Below are positions 1 through 6,787 of a DNA stretch of 6,815 nucleotides, piece after piece; within the stretch, counting starts at the first letter, position 1; the number at the start of each line of letters is the position of its first letter. Origin of the DNA: Thermodesulfobacteriota bacterium (GTDB lineage: Bacteria; Desulfobacterota; SM23-61); assembly GCA_030018715.1 (NCBI GenBank), contig JASEHN010000163.1, positions 1 to 6,815 on the forward strand, in the 5' to 3' direction. The notes under the pieces were generated by a model. It was not told where the DNA came from and did no database searches. It saw nothing but the letters and a program-made list of their open reading frames with translations. The position numbers were made by a program, and so were the translations under genes.

Positions 1-87
1 ACCGCCCATTTTAAATATGCCAACTCTTTGGCCCTCAACTAATTTGGAGATGACCTTTATTTTTTTAACGCTTTCTTCCTTGTCCAT
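1..87 (-). CDS. N-terminus of an unidentified protein, cut by the window edge
   Basis: An ATG at 87-85 opens a frame with no stop up to the left edge, giving 29 residues that begin MDKEESVKKIKVISKLVEGQ and continue to FKMGG. It starts 5 bases after the TAA of the MFS gene on the same strand, which is the spacing of an operon neighbour with coupled translation. The bases before the ATG (AAGAAAT) make only a weak ribosome binding site, which also fits coupling. The start is lysine-rich and shows no signal peptide or membrane segment, so a cytosolic protein is likely. I do not recognise the family; 29 residues are too few. The coding call rests on the open frame, the spacing and the shared strand. 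Confidence 0.6.
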   Translation of the reverse strand, partial: MDKEESVKKIKVISKLVEGQRVGIFKMGG

Positions 88-92
88 ATTTC

Positions 93-1310
93 TTAAAAAG
101 TAGGTCCATAGGCCTGCTTTTTAAGTCTCAGCAGGAAAAAGGCGCAAAAGATAGAAAACATGGTGCTGAAGCTCAGGCCCACAAAAACCCAGGGCAGGCC
201 TAAGTTCTGGGCAATGTACCCCGAAAAGCTGGAGGCCAGCGATCCAATGCCAAAAGCAGCAAAAAAGAAAATCCCAAACGCCGTCCCCCTCATCTCCAGG
301 GTGGTATAGCGGGCCAGGAGCACATTGGTCATGGGTTGGAGGGAAAAATTTAGGAAAAAATAAACCAGGGCCATGATGAGGAGGTAACTATCCTTGGAAA
401 AGGACATGGAAAAAATAAAAGGTAAACTTAATGCCGAGATGACGAGGAGTTTACGTTCTAACCGTGGCTTTTGCCCCAACACTCCTCCCATATACTGGCC
501 AAAAACCCCCATGAATAACGCCAGGCCCGAAAGCATGCCCCCTAAGGCTACGCTGTCCCAGGAGAAAATCTGAAAGGAAGTGTGTTTGGCCAGATAGGTG
601 GGCAGGAAGGTTATGGCCCCATGAAAATTAAAACTATGCAGCATATTCACGAGGTATAATAAAACCAGCGGAAGAGCAAAAAAAAGCCAGAAGTTTCCTT
701 CCTTCGCGGTAGGCGTTGATTTTAAACTTCCCCCAAATGATTCTTTTTGCCCCTCCTTTTTTAGGGACATGTCGATGAAGAGGGACCAGAGGGAAAGGGC
801 AATCCCGGGGATCGTAAAAAAGATATAAGCCTGCCGCCATCCCCATTTTGAACCAATCAGGGCGGCAATAAACGGGGCTGCGGCCAACCCGATGTTGCCC
901 GCAGCCCCGTGAATTCCCAGACCGCGCCCGTATTCCTTAACTTTGGAGGTGATCAATGAATTGGCCAGGGGGTGATAAACGCTGCCCAGGGCGCCCAGAA
1001 GCGCCAAGCCGGCCGTGAAAAAGAAGAAGTTGGGAGATACCGCCACCAAAAACGACGCCCCGGCTGATCCCAAAAAACAAATCAGGTATAGTTTCTTCGC
1101 GCCAAACCGGTTGTAAATCATTCCGCCGGGGAGAGCGCCCAGCCCGTAGGAAAAGCCCATGATATTGCTGATTATCCCCAGCCCCAGGTAACCCATGGAG
1201 AACTCCTCTTGCAAAAGGAGCAGAACCGCCGGGAAGATCAGCAAATACCCATGACTTAAGGCATGTGAGCAGCCCGTTAGCGCTACGATCATTTTTTCAT
1301 CACGGGTCAT
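93..1310 (-). CDS. MFS transporter, 12 helices, resembling the fosmidomycin-resistance (FSR) type
   Basis: This is an integral inner-membrane permease of 405 residues, the usual MFS size. Hydrophobic segments form two blocks of about six helices (roughly residues 7-180 and 207-395), separated by a charged cytoplasmic loop at 181-206. The loop between helices 2 and 3 carries a degenerate MFS motif A (GGMIYNRFGAKK, 62-73), with Asn where Asp is common. YHP at 112-114 and GIHGAAGN at 132-139 recall the FSR branch of MFS, as I remember that family. The C-terminal half has the matching RGTAFGIFF segment at 341-349. The ATG at 1310 has no clear Shine-Dalgarno; Met7 is an alternative start. It lies 268 bases after hyuB and 5 bases before the next gene. 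From context it may carry a cyclic amide, amino acid or 2-oxo acid, but FSR-like proteins also act as drug exporters. The substrate and direction are unknown. Confidence 0.9.
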   Translation of the reverse strand: MTRDEKMIVALTGCSHALSHGYLLIFPAVLLLLQEEFSMGYLGLGIISNIMGFSYGLGALPGGMIYNRFGAKKLYLICFLGSAGASFLVAVSPNFFFFTAGLALLGALGSVYHPLANSLITSKVKEYGRGLGIHGAAGNIGLAAAPFIAALIGSKWGWRQAYIFFTIPGIALSLWSLFIDMSLKKEGQKESFGGSLKSTPTAKEGNFWLFFALPLVLLYLVNMLHSFNFHGAITFLPTYLAKHTSFQIFSWDSVALGGMLSGLALFMGVFGQYMGGVLGQKPRLERKLLVISALSLPFIFSMSFSKDSYLLIMALVYFFLNFSLQPMTNVLLARYTTLEMRGTAFGIFFFAAFGIGSLASSFSGYIAQNLGLPWVFVGLSFSTMFSIFCAFFLLRLKKQAYGPTF

Positions 1311-1324
1311 ACTAACAAACGTCC

Positions 1325-1359
1325 AGTGTTAAGTGGTTAGTGTTAATCGTCAGTCGTTA
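1325..1359. repeat. Degenerate short tandem repeat, AGTGGTTA-like
   Basis: On the plus strand the stretch reads as loosely repeated units: AGTGTTA (1325-1331), AGTGGTTA (1332-1339), GTGTTA (1340-1345) and CAGTCGTTA (1351-1359). It sits just upstream of the MFS start codon, where a leader or promoter would be expected. The units vary in length and sequence, so this is a decayed or low-complexity repeat rather than a clean direct repeat. It may be an intergenic spacer element. No function is assigned. Confidence 0.4.
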
Positions 1360-1380
1360 TTTGTAGCCTTTCACCTTTTT

Positions 1381-1431
1381 TTACCTGGTTATGTTAATTC
1401 CATATTTCAGAATTCGTTCCCTGGAATCCAT
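1381..1431 (-). other. Candidate small ORF, 16 residues, with a strong ribosome binding site
   Basis: An ATG at 1431-1429 is preceded by TTGGAGG (1446-1440) at 8-base spacing, the best Shine-Dalgarno in the window together with that of hyuA. The frame encodes MDSRERILKYGINITR and ends with TAA at 1383-1381. The opening M-x-S-R-E-R-hydrophobic-L resembles the start of uroporphyrinogen-decarboxylase-family methyltransferases, so this may be the leftover 5' end of a lost gene. A leader peptide for the MFS gene 71 bases downstream is another option. Such a short ORF could also arise by chance; the ribosome binding site is the only real support. Confidence 0.25.
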
Positions 1432-1455
1432 AGATTCAACCTCCAAAATCCAGTT

Positions 1456-1578
1456 TTACAGGTCAGGCCAAGTTGCAGGAAGGGTCCCGCCATTTCTGTC
1501 AAATTCTTCCTGATCAAAACAGATGACTTCAAGAAGGGAATTATATTCTTGGGCCTCGGGAAAAAGCAAAATTGATTC
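1456..1578 (-). other. Open 40-codon stretch in frame directly after the hyuB stop
   Basis: The frame of hyuB stays open for 40 codons after its TAG (1581-1579) and closes at TAA (1458-1456). The translation looks protein-like, with an acidic segment around EVICFDQEEFDRNGG and the ending LPATWPDL. It has no Met and no ribosome binding site. HyuB already ends in the normal way for its family, so a longer HyuB is not needed. Likely options are the 3' remnant of a deleted gene, a rare readthrough extension, or chance. I do not recognise the peptide. Together with the small ORF at 1381-1431 it covers most of the 268-base gap, in which I see no terminator hairpin. Confidence 0.2.
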
Positions 1579-3279
1579 CTAGGTTGCGGTTCGCAGCCTT
1601 TCGGTCTCCTTCAGATCGAGTTTCGAGGTCACCGGGTCGAGTGCGACCCGGTAGACTTCCCTTGCCTGGGCAAGACTTACGAGCCCATCGATGACATCTT
1701 CGCTTACCATCTCGGGATCACGTTCCTCGGGCCGGTAGAAGCCTCCGCCCCCGGGAAGCTCCAGGGTGACCCGTTGGCCGGGCTTGAGGATGTACTTGGT
1801 TTTGGCATGGGGCACGGTCCCGTCATCCAGGTAAATGCGGCCCTTCGCCCCGTCGAGTCCCTCTGCGAACCCTTTTGCCGCGAAGCGGATGCGGTCATAC
1901 ATGGGTGAGTGCTGGGATGGATGTCCTCCGCGTACTTTAAGAACCATGCGCTGGCCCAGACCGCCCCGGAATTTCCCAGGCCCGCCGCTGTCCGGGATAA
2001 GCTCGCGGCATTCGATGAATATGGGGGATACATTTTCCACCAATTCCACGGGTACGCCGTGAATGCCGCTGGGAAAGGCGGTGGCCGAGAGGCCGTCCTT
2101 GGTCGGGAGGGCGCCGGTCCCCCCGGCGGAAAAGAAAACGTAGCAGAAATGATCGCCGCGCTCATCGGTGCCGTCGAACTGGGTGTTCCAGAGACCCTGG
2201 GATCCTTCGGCAATGACCCGGTCGGGGATCACGTGGCTGAGCGCCCCGAAGACCGCCGCCGAAAGGAAATGGCCCAGGATGTGGCGCGCTCCCACTGGAG
2301 CAGGACGCTGGCAGTTCAGGATGCAGCCCTCGGGTGCGATTACGGTAAGGGGGCGGAAGCTTCCTTCGTTGTTCGGGACTTCCGGGCTCACCGAGCACTT
2401 GATAGGGTACGTGGTGTAGGCGTGGCAGTAACTGTAGACCACGTTGATTCCGCGGTCCGACTGGGGAGAGGTCCCGGTGTAATCGGCGATCATGCAGTCC
2501 CCGGCTACCGTGATGGCAAGCTTAACCGCGATGGGCTCGTCAAAACCGTCCATGTCGATCTGGTGACAATAGGTTCCGTCGGGAATGGCCCGAATGGCCT
2601 CCCGCATGGAGTGCTCGCTACGCTCTATAATGGCCTTCGATAGTCCGTCCAGGTCGGAAAGGTCGTGGTCTTCCATCATTTCCACCAGCTTCTTACCGCC
2701 CACCTCGTTGGCCGCAATCATGGCATAAACGTCCCCCAGTACCATTTGGGAAACACGGACATTTGCGCGGATGATCCGGATGAGGTCCTCATTCATGCGT
2801 CCACGATCCACCAGCTTCATGATCGGGATGGCTAGCCCTTCCTCGTAGATGGAGGGGGCGTCGGCGCCGAAGATGCGGCCGCCAATGTCCATAACGTGGC
2901 AGGTGTTGGCGAAGAGCCCTATGGCCCGTCCCCGGTGGAAGACAGGAGTCACCACCGTGAGGTCGTGATGATGGCCAGAGGCTAACCAGGGGTCGTTGGT
3001 TACGAGCGTGTCTCCAGGCTGTAGGTTTTTCATGGGGTACTCACGGAGAAAATGGCGCACGGAGGTAGCCATGCAGTTGATGTGGCCGGGGGTTCCGGTC
3101 ACCGCCTGGCCGATCATGTTTCCCCTCACATCGAAGACGCCCGCTGAGAGATCGCCCGCTTCGCGCACCACGGTGGTGAAACTTGCGCGCATAAGGGCCG
3201 CGGCCTGCTCGTTGGTAATGGAGATAAGGCGGTTCCAGAGAACCTCAAGGGTGATCGGATCAAATGGGTTCGTTTTCAT
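1579..3279 (-). CDS. hyuB: Hydantoinase B / oxoprolinase family subunit
   Basis: This is the partner subunit of HyuA in ATP-dependent opening of a cyclic amide or imide, in the cytosol. The 566 residues cover a complete Hydantoinase_B domain: DPITLEVLWNRL at 7-18, TNDPWLASGHHHDL at 94-107, CHVMDIGG at 127-134, EEGLAIP at 146-152, ADYTGTSPQ at 265-273, GGPGKFRGGLG at 432-442 and PGGGGFYRPEERDP at 509-522. The His and Asp residues of the second and third motifs are candidate metal or catalytic ligands by analogy with acetone carboxylase. The protein is much shorter than the acetone carboxylase alpha subunit (about 770 residues) and close to the B subunits of N-methylhydantoinase and caprolactamase. 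No gamma-subunit gene is seen. The ATG at 3279 is the natural family start but lacks a clear Shine-Dalgarno; the gap from hyuA is 70 bases. The substrate could be a hydantoin, 5-oxoproline or another lactam. Confidence 0.93.
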   Translation of the reverse strand: MKTNPFDPITLEVLWNRLISITNEQAAALMRASFTTVVREAGDLSAGVFDVRGNMIGQAVTGTPGHINCMATSVRHFLREYPMKNLQPGDTLVTNDPWLASGHHHDLTVVTPVFHRGRAIGLFANTCHVMDIGGRIFGADAPSIYEEGLAIPIMKLVDRGRMNEDLIRIIRANVRVSQMVLGDVYAMIAANEVGGKKLVEMMEDHDLSDLDGLSKAIIERSEHSMREAIRAIPDGTYCHQIDMDGFDEPIAVKLAITVAGDCMIADYTGTSPQSDRGINVVYSYCHAYTTYPIKCSVSPEVPNNEGSFRPLTVIAPEGCILNCQRPAPVGARHILGHFLSAAVFGALSHVIPDRVIAEGSQGLWNTQFDGTDERGDHFCYVFFSAGGTGALPTKDGLSATAFPSGIHGVPVELVENVSPIFIECRELIPDSGGPGKFRGGLGQRMVLKVRGGHPSQHSPMYDRIRFAAKGFAEGLDGAKGRIYLDDGTVPHAKTKYILKPGQRVTLELPGGGGFYRPEERDPEMVSEDVIDGLVSLAQAREVYRVALDPVTSKLDLKETERLRTAT

Positions 3280-3349
3280 ATCGCTGCTCGGTTGGACCTT
3301 TCCATGAATGCAAGTGTGCGTTGTTGGCAGAAGAGCATGTTTCGTCCAT

Positions 3350-5443
3350 TCAATGTCTTACCAAACGGATCACCAGGCTGCCCGACGGATCCACCCAGGC
3401 TGTTCCCGGTCCGTTCATGACGACCGTACTCTCCCTCTCTTCCACAATGGCCGGGCCATCGATCCTGACGTCAACAGGCAGACGGTACCGGTCGTAGACC
3501 GGCACCTCTTCATACCTTCCCGCCGCGGGAAGATAGATCCGGCGTCCCCCCTTGATGGCTTCGGCAAGGATTGCGCCCTTGGACCACCATGTTCCTGCAC
3601 CGATCTGCGGGCGTGGTCCCGTGGCGGCAAGCCGCCAGTTCACACCCTCGATGGGGATTTCCGGGCACAAGCGCTGGTATATGTCTTGGTACTCCTTTTC
3701 GAAGGCGCGGCTGAACTCTTCCCGCTGCCCCGGGCCGTATTCGCCTCCCGGGAGCGATATGCTGATCTCAAAGCCCTGCCCCGCATAGCGCATGTCCGCC
3801 GAACGGATGAACTGCATCTCCTTTAAAGCGACGCCGGCATCCAGGAGAAGCTCGCGGCCCTTCGATTCCAACTCGGCGTAGATGAAATTCAATCTTTCCC
3901 ACTGCAGCTCTCCCAGCCTGGTAATGTAGCTGCGGCTCAAGTCGAAAGACATGGGGGCTAAGAGGAACCCAAAAGCGGAGCATACGCCAGCCGCGGGCGG
4001 CACGATGATCGTCTCTAGCCTCAATTTCTCGGCCACCTGGTAGGCGTGCACGGGCCCGGCCCCCCCGAAGGCCACCAGGGAGAAGCGCCGCGAGTCGATT
4101 CCTCTCTCCACCGCATGAATCCGGGAGGCGTTGGCCATGTTCTCGTTGACCACCTCGTGCACCCCCCAGGCTGCCTGCTCCAAGGACAGGTTGAGCGGCC
4201 CGGCGATTTTTTCCTGCAAGGCGGCCTCGGCAAGTTTCGGATTTAGTTTCATCTCGCCGCCCAGGAAGAAATTGGGGTCCAGGTAGCCAAGGATTAGATC
4301 GGCGTCAGTCACCGTAGGGTCCTTGCCGCCGCGGCCATAGCAGGCCGGGCCCGGGTCTGCCCCGGCGCTTTCCGGACCTACGCTGAGGAGCCCGAGGGGT
4401 CCAATCGCAGCGATGCTGCCGCCCCCCGCACCAATCTCGATCATCTCGATGACCGGAATTTTGACCGGGAAACCGCTCCCCTTCTTGAAGCGATAGACCC
4501 GGCCCACCTCAAATTCGTTGACCCTAACGGGGTCGCCGTTTTGGATGATGCAGGTTTTGGCGGTGGTGCCTCCCATGTCGAAGGAGATAACGTTAGCCTG
4601 CCCCGTTTGCCCTCCAATCCAGGCGGCGGCCAGGGCTCCCCCGGCAGGTCCGGATTCGACCAGGCGTATAGGGTGCTGGCTTGCGGTCTGGGGAGAGGTG
4701 ATCCCCCCGGTAGAGAGCATAATGTAAAGCCGCCCCCCGATCCCGAGTTCAGCAAGGCCTTTTTCCAGAATTTCCATGTACCGGCGGACCGCCGGCATGG
4801 TATAGGCGTTGGCCACGGTGGTGGAAGTCCGTTCGTACTCGCGCACCTCGGGCGCAACCTCCGAGGAGATGGAGACGGGAAATCCGGGGCGTTTGGCCAA
4901 GAGCAAGTCGCGGAGCATCCGCTCATGGGTGGGGTTTCGGAAGGAATGCAGGAGGGATATGGCGGCCGATTCCACCCCGAGAGCCAGAAGTTCATTTGCC
5001 GCCCGTTCAGCCTCCTCCGGCGTGAGGGAAATCAAGATTTGACCGTTGTTGTCCAGTCGCTCGGTGACCTCCACCCGCCGTCGCCGAGGGGCCAGTGGCC
5101 TGGGCAGCTCGAGGAAAATATCATATATGTCGTAGCGCATCTCTCGGCCAATCTCCAGGGCATCCCGGAAGCCACGGGTGGTGAGAACTCCGGTCACGGC
5201 CCCTTTGCGCTCGATGATCAAGTTGGTCACCAATGTCGTTCCGTGGATGGCCTTGACCACTTGGCGAGCGGCAATCCCGTCGCGCTCTATCATCTCCCGA
5301 ATCACCTCGATGACCGCCCGGGCAGGGTTATCCGTGGAAGTCAACCGCTTCCCCAAGGAAACCCAGCCGGAATCTGGATCGAGGATTACCACATCCGTAA
5401 ACGTTCCACCGATGTCGATACCCACCAGGTATTCTTTAGCCAC
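3350..5443 (-). CDS. hyuA: Hydantoinase A / oxoprolinase family subunit (ATP-binding)
   Basis: This is the ATP-using subunit, expected to activate the amide carbonyl by phosphorylation in complex with HyuB. From the GTG start it has 697 residues, normal for the family. Visible in order: the N-terminal domain with the phosphate loop DIGGTFTD (10-17) and HGTTLVTNLIIERKG (67-81); the core domain with the second phosphate motif FDMGGTTAK (288-296), GAGGGSI (338-344), SAGADPGPACYGRGGKDP (359-376) and AFGGAGPVHA (458-467); and the C-terminal domain with RYAGQGFEI (552-560) and GPAIVEERESTVV (663-675). All nucleotide-binding motifs are intact. A longer reading from ATG at 5470 adds 9 residues, but that ATG has no ribosome binding site whereas the GTG has an excellent one. 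The gene follows the dehydrogenase by 116 bases and precedes hyuB by 70. 'Hydantoinase' is a family name; the substrate is unproven. Confidence 0.94.
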   Translation of the reverse strand: MAKEYLVGIDIGGTFTDVVILDPDSGWVSLGKRLTSTDNPARAVIEVIREMIERDGIAARQVVKAIHGTTLVTNLIIERKGAVTGVLTTRGFRDALEIGREMRYDIYDIFLELPRPLAPRRRRVEVTERLDNNGQILISLTPEEAERAANELLALGVESAAISLLHSFRNPTHERMLRDLLLAKRPGFPVSISSEVAPEVREYERTSTTVANAYTMPAVRRYMEILEKGLAELGIGGRLYIMLSTGGITSPQTASQHPIRLVESGPAGGALAAAWIGGQTGQANVISFDMGGTTAKTCIIQNGDPVRVNEFEVGRVYRFKKGSGFPVKIPVIEMIEIGAGGGSIAAIGPLGLLSVGPESAGADPGPACYGRGGKDPTVTDADLILGYLDPNFFLGGEMKLNPKLAEAALQEKIAGPLNLSLEQAAWGVHEVVNENMANASRIHAVERGIDSRRFSLVAFGGAGPVHAYQVAEKLRLETIIVPPAAGVCSAFGFLLAPMSFDLSRSYITRLGELQWERLNFIYAELESKGRELLLDAGVALKEMQFIRSADMRYAGQGFEISISLPGGEYGPGQREEFSRAFEKEYQDIYQRLCPEIPIEGVNWRLAATGPRPQIGAGTWWSKGAILAEAIKGGRRIYLPAAGRYEEVPVYDRYRLPVDVRIDGPAIVEERESTVVMNGPGTAWVDPSGSLVIRLVRH

Positions 5444-5456
5444 TGCGATCCTCTCC
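5444..5456 (-). promoter_or_regulatory. Ribosome binding site that decides the hyuA start
   Basis: GGAGAGG (5456-5450) stands 6 bases (ATCGCA) before the GTG at 5443-5441. The upstream in-frame ATG at 5470 is preceded by GCTGCAATAGATA with no purine-rich match. Starting at the GTG puts the conserved YLVGIDIGGTFTD motif five residues into the protein, which is typical for HyuA proteins. Confidence 0.7.
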
Positions 5457-5559
5457 GCTCGTTTCTCCATTATCTATTGCAGCCAAAAATCTTCAAGCCT
5501 ATTGGGTAAGCGTAAATGGGGGGCGTCCATAAAATCAGTTCCATTGCGGCAATCTTCTT

Positions 5560-6717
5560 TCATCCTCTCTTTTTCTTGGGGATCCTTCCCCTGAGTTCCA
5601 TGGCCTTCAACACGCGCTCCTTAGAGATGGCCAGGGCTACTTCCCGCGGCAGCCGTTTGCTCCTCTTCGATTCTTGCAATACCATGGCCACGTTCTTCCA
5701 CATCTTTCGTTTCACCGTATCGTAAACTTCCTGGGGATCCAGGAGGTCGCAGGAATAGCGGTTGTCCATGGCTTTCCCGGCGCCCATCACCGCCCCGGCA
5801 TTGGCCACAAAGTCCGGAACCACCAGGATGCCCTTCTCGTGGAAATATTTTTGGGCGACATCCGCAGTGGGAAAGTTGGCCCCTTCCACGATCATCTTGG
5901 CTTTCACGTTCTTCATATTTTTCTCGGTAATCACATCCCCTGTGGCCCCGGGAACGAGAATGTCAACCTCCACCTCTAATTCCTTGCCCAGGGGAATCTG
6001 CTGTCCTTTGCCATATTTCAGCACCGCTTTATCGCCATGCTTTTCCCTAAGGGCAAAAAGCTTGTCCACATCCAAACCTTGCGGGTCGTACAACGATCCT
6101 TCTACAGAGGAAACAGCCAGCACCTTGGACCCTTTCTCTTTAATAAATTTGGCTGCAAAAGCTCCCACCGCTCCGAATCCCTGTATGGATACAGTTGCTT
6201 TATTTAGTTCCACTCCCCGGAAAGGAGCTGCGCACTCAGCCGCTTCCACTACCCCGTATCCTGTGATTCCCAATTCGTCATAAGGCAAGCCTCCTAATTC
6301 TGCCGGCGTGCCCACGGCCGCCCTCATGTCTTCAGCCTCGTCCAGGGCTATAGCTCCGTCTTTTTCGGCAAATCCCATGTCATTTCCGAATACGTATTCA
6401 TCAGGAAGGAATTTACGGATCTTCTTCACGTAAGCCCTAATGATCTCTTCTTTATAAGGCGACTTGGGGTCATTCCGAATTCCTGCTTTGGCCCCGCCCA
6501 GGAAAATGTCGGCCATGGCCCATTTCCAGGTCATGGTCCGGGCTAACCGAAAACAATCTAGAAGGGTCATGTTCGGGTCCATACGGCAGCCGCCTTTTCC
6601 CGGTCCTCGGGCCGTGTTGTCGATCACCACCATCCCCTTCATCCCTGTTTTGGTATCATGAACCACAATAATTTTTTCAGGTCCAAACTCATCCATCCAT
6701 TCAAATACATCTGCCAT
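5560..6717 (-). CDS. Divergent Glu/Leu/Phe/Val dehydrogenase family protein
   Basis: This is a predicted NAD(P)-dependent amino acid dehydrogenase, converting an L-amino acid to its 2-oxo acid plus ammonia or the reverse, in the cytosol. The substrate domain (about 1-165) has RGPGKGGCRM (37-46, Lys41), MTWKWA (62-67, Lys65), GGAKAGI (74-80, catalytic Lys77) and GNDMG (111-115, Asp113), matching the known catalytic residues of the family. The Rossmann domain has QGFGAVGAFAAKF (179-191), VEGANFPTADVA (277-288) and PDFVANAG (301-308). At 385 residues it is shorter than typical glutamate dehydrogenases (410-450) and longer than leucine dehydrogenases (about 360). GGCRM resembles leucine dehydrogenase, while PGKGG and GGAKAG are glutamate-like. 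The SYFEW segment normally following NAGG is absent; here MGAGKAMDNR follows NAGAV. So glutamate specificity is doubtful. The C-terminus is very basic (KKKRG). It is the first gene of the strand run seen here, before hyuAB. Confidence 0.9.
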   Translation of the reverse strand: MADVFEWMDEFGPEKIIVVHDTKTGMKGMVVIDNTARGPGKGGCRMDPNMTLLDCFRLARTMTWKWAMADIFLGGAKAGIRNDPKSPYKEEIIRAYVKKIRKFLPDEYVFGNDMGFAEKDGAIALDEAEDMRAAVGTPAELGGLPYDELGITGYGVVEAAECAAPFRGVELNKATVSIQGFGAVGAFAAKFIKEKGSKVLAVSSVEGSLYDPQGLDVDKLFALREKHGDKAVLKYGKGQQIPLGKELEVEVDILVPGATGDVITEKNMKNVKAKMIVEGANFPTADVAQKYFHEKGILVVPDFVANAGAVMGAGKAMDNRYSCDLLDPQEVYDTVKRKMWKNVAMVLQESKRSKRLPREVALAISKERVLKAMELRGRIPKKKRG

Positions 6718-6724
6718 AGTAGTT

Positions 6725-6730
6725 TCCTTC
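6725..6730 (-). promoter_or_regulatory. Ribosome binding site of the amino acid dehydrogenase
   Basis: GAAGGA lies 7 bases (AACTACT) before the ATG at 6717-6715 and supports this start. The rest of the leader up to the right edge (6731-6815) is AT-rich with a palindrome. TATACAAT occurs in it, but no well-spaced -35 partner was found, so no promoter is called. Confidence 0.65.
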
Positions 6731-6787
6731 TTTCTAACTTTTTTCAGTTAAGTTCATTGTATAGGAAATTCCTTTTTTCAACTTTAG

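Noticed and set aside
1333..1575. 80-codon plus-strand ORF in the gap between hyuB and the transporter
   Set aside because: It begins inside the degenerate repeat, has no ribosome binding site and no recognisable domain. The minus-strand reading of the same DNA looks more protein-like.
1909..2643. 244-codon open frame on the plus strand
   Set aside because: It lies wholly antisense to hyuB and has no recognisable domain; it is a GC-driven shadow.
3308..3826. 172-codon plus-strand ORF at the 3' end of hyuA
   Set aside because: Antisense to the conserved C-terminal domain of HyuA, with no family features of its own.
1579..5443. Acetone or acetophenone carboxylase
   Set aside because: HyuB is about 200 residues shorter than the acetone carboxylase alpha subunit and no gamma-subunit or further carboxylase genes are seen. 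It is not fully excluded because genes outside the window are unknown.
4541..5509. 322-codon open frame on the plus strand
   Set aside because: It is antisense to hyuA, whose family motifs are intact throughout. The translation is Gly/Pro/His-rich without recognisable motifs, as expected for the complement of a GC-rich gene.
5551..5562. Terminator after the dehydrogenase
   Set aside because: The only nearby palindrome is a 5-bp ATTGC/GCAAT pair with a 1-base centre (about 5543-5553) and no T-run; too small for a terminator.
6760..6780. AGGAA/TTCCT inverted repeat followed by a T-run on the plus strand
   Set aside because: The arms are only 5 bp with a 1-base centre and AT-rich, so the hairpin would be too weak for an intrinsic terminator, and no plus-strand gene precedes it.
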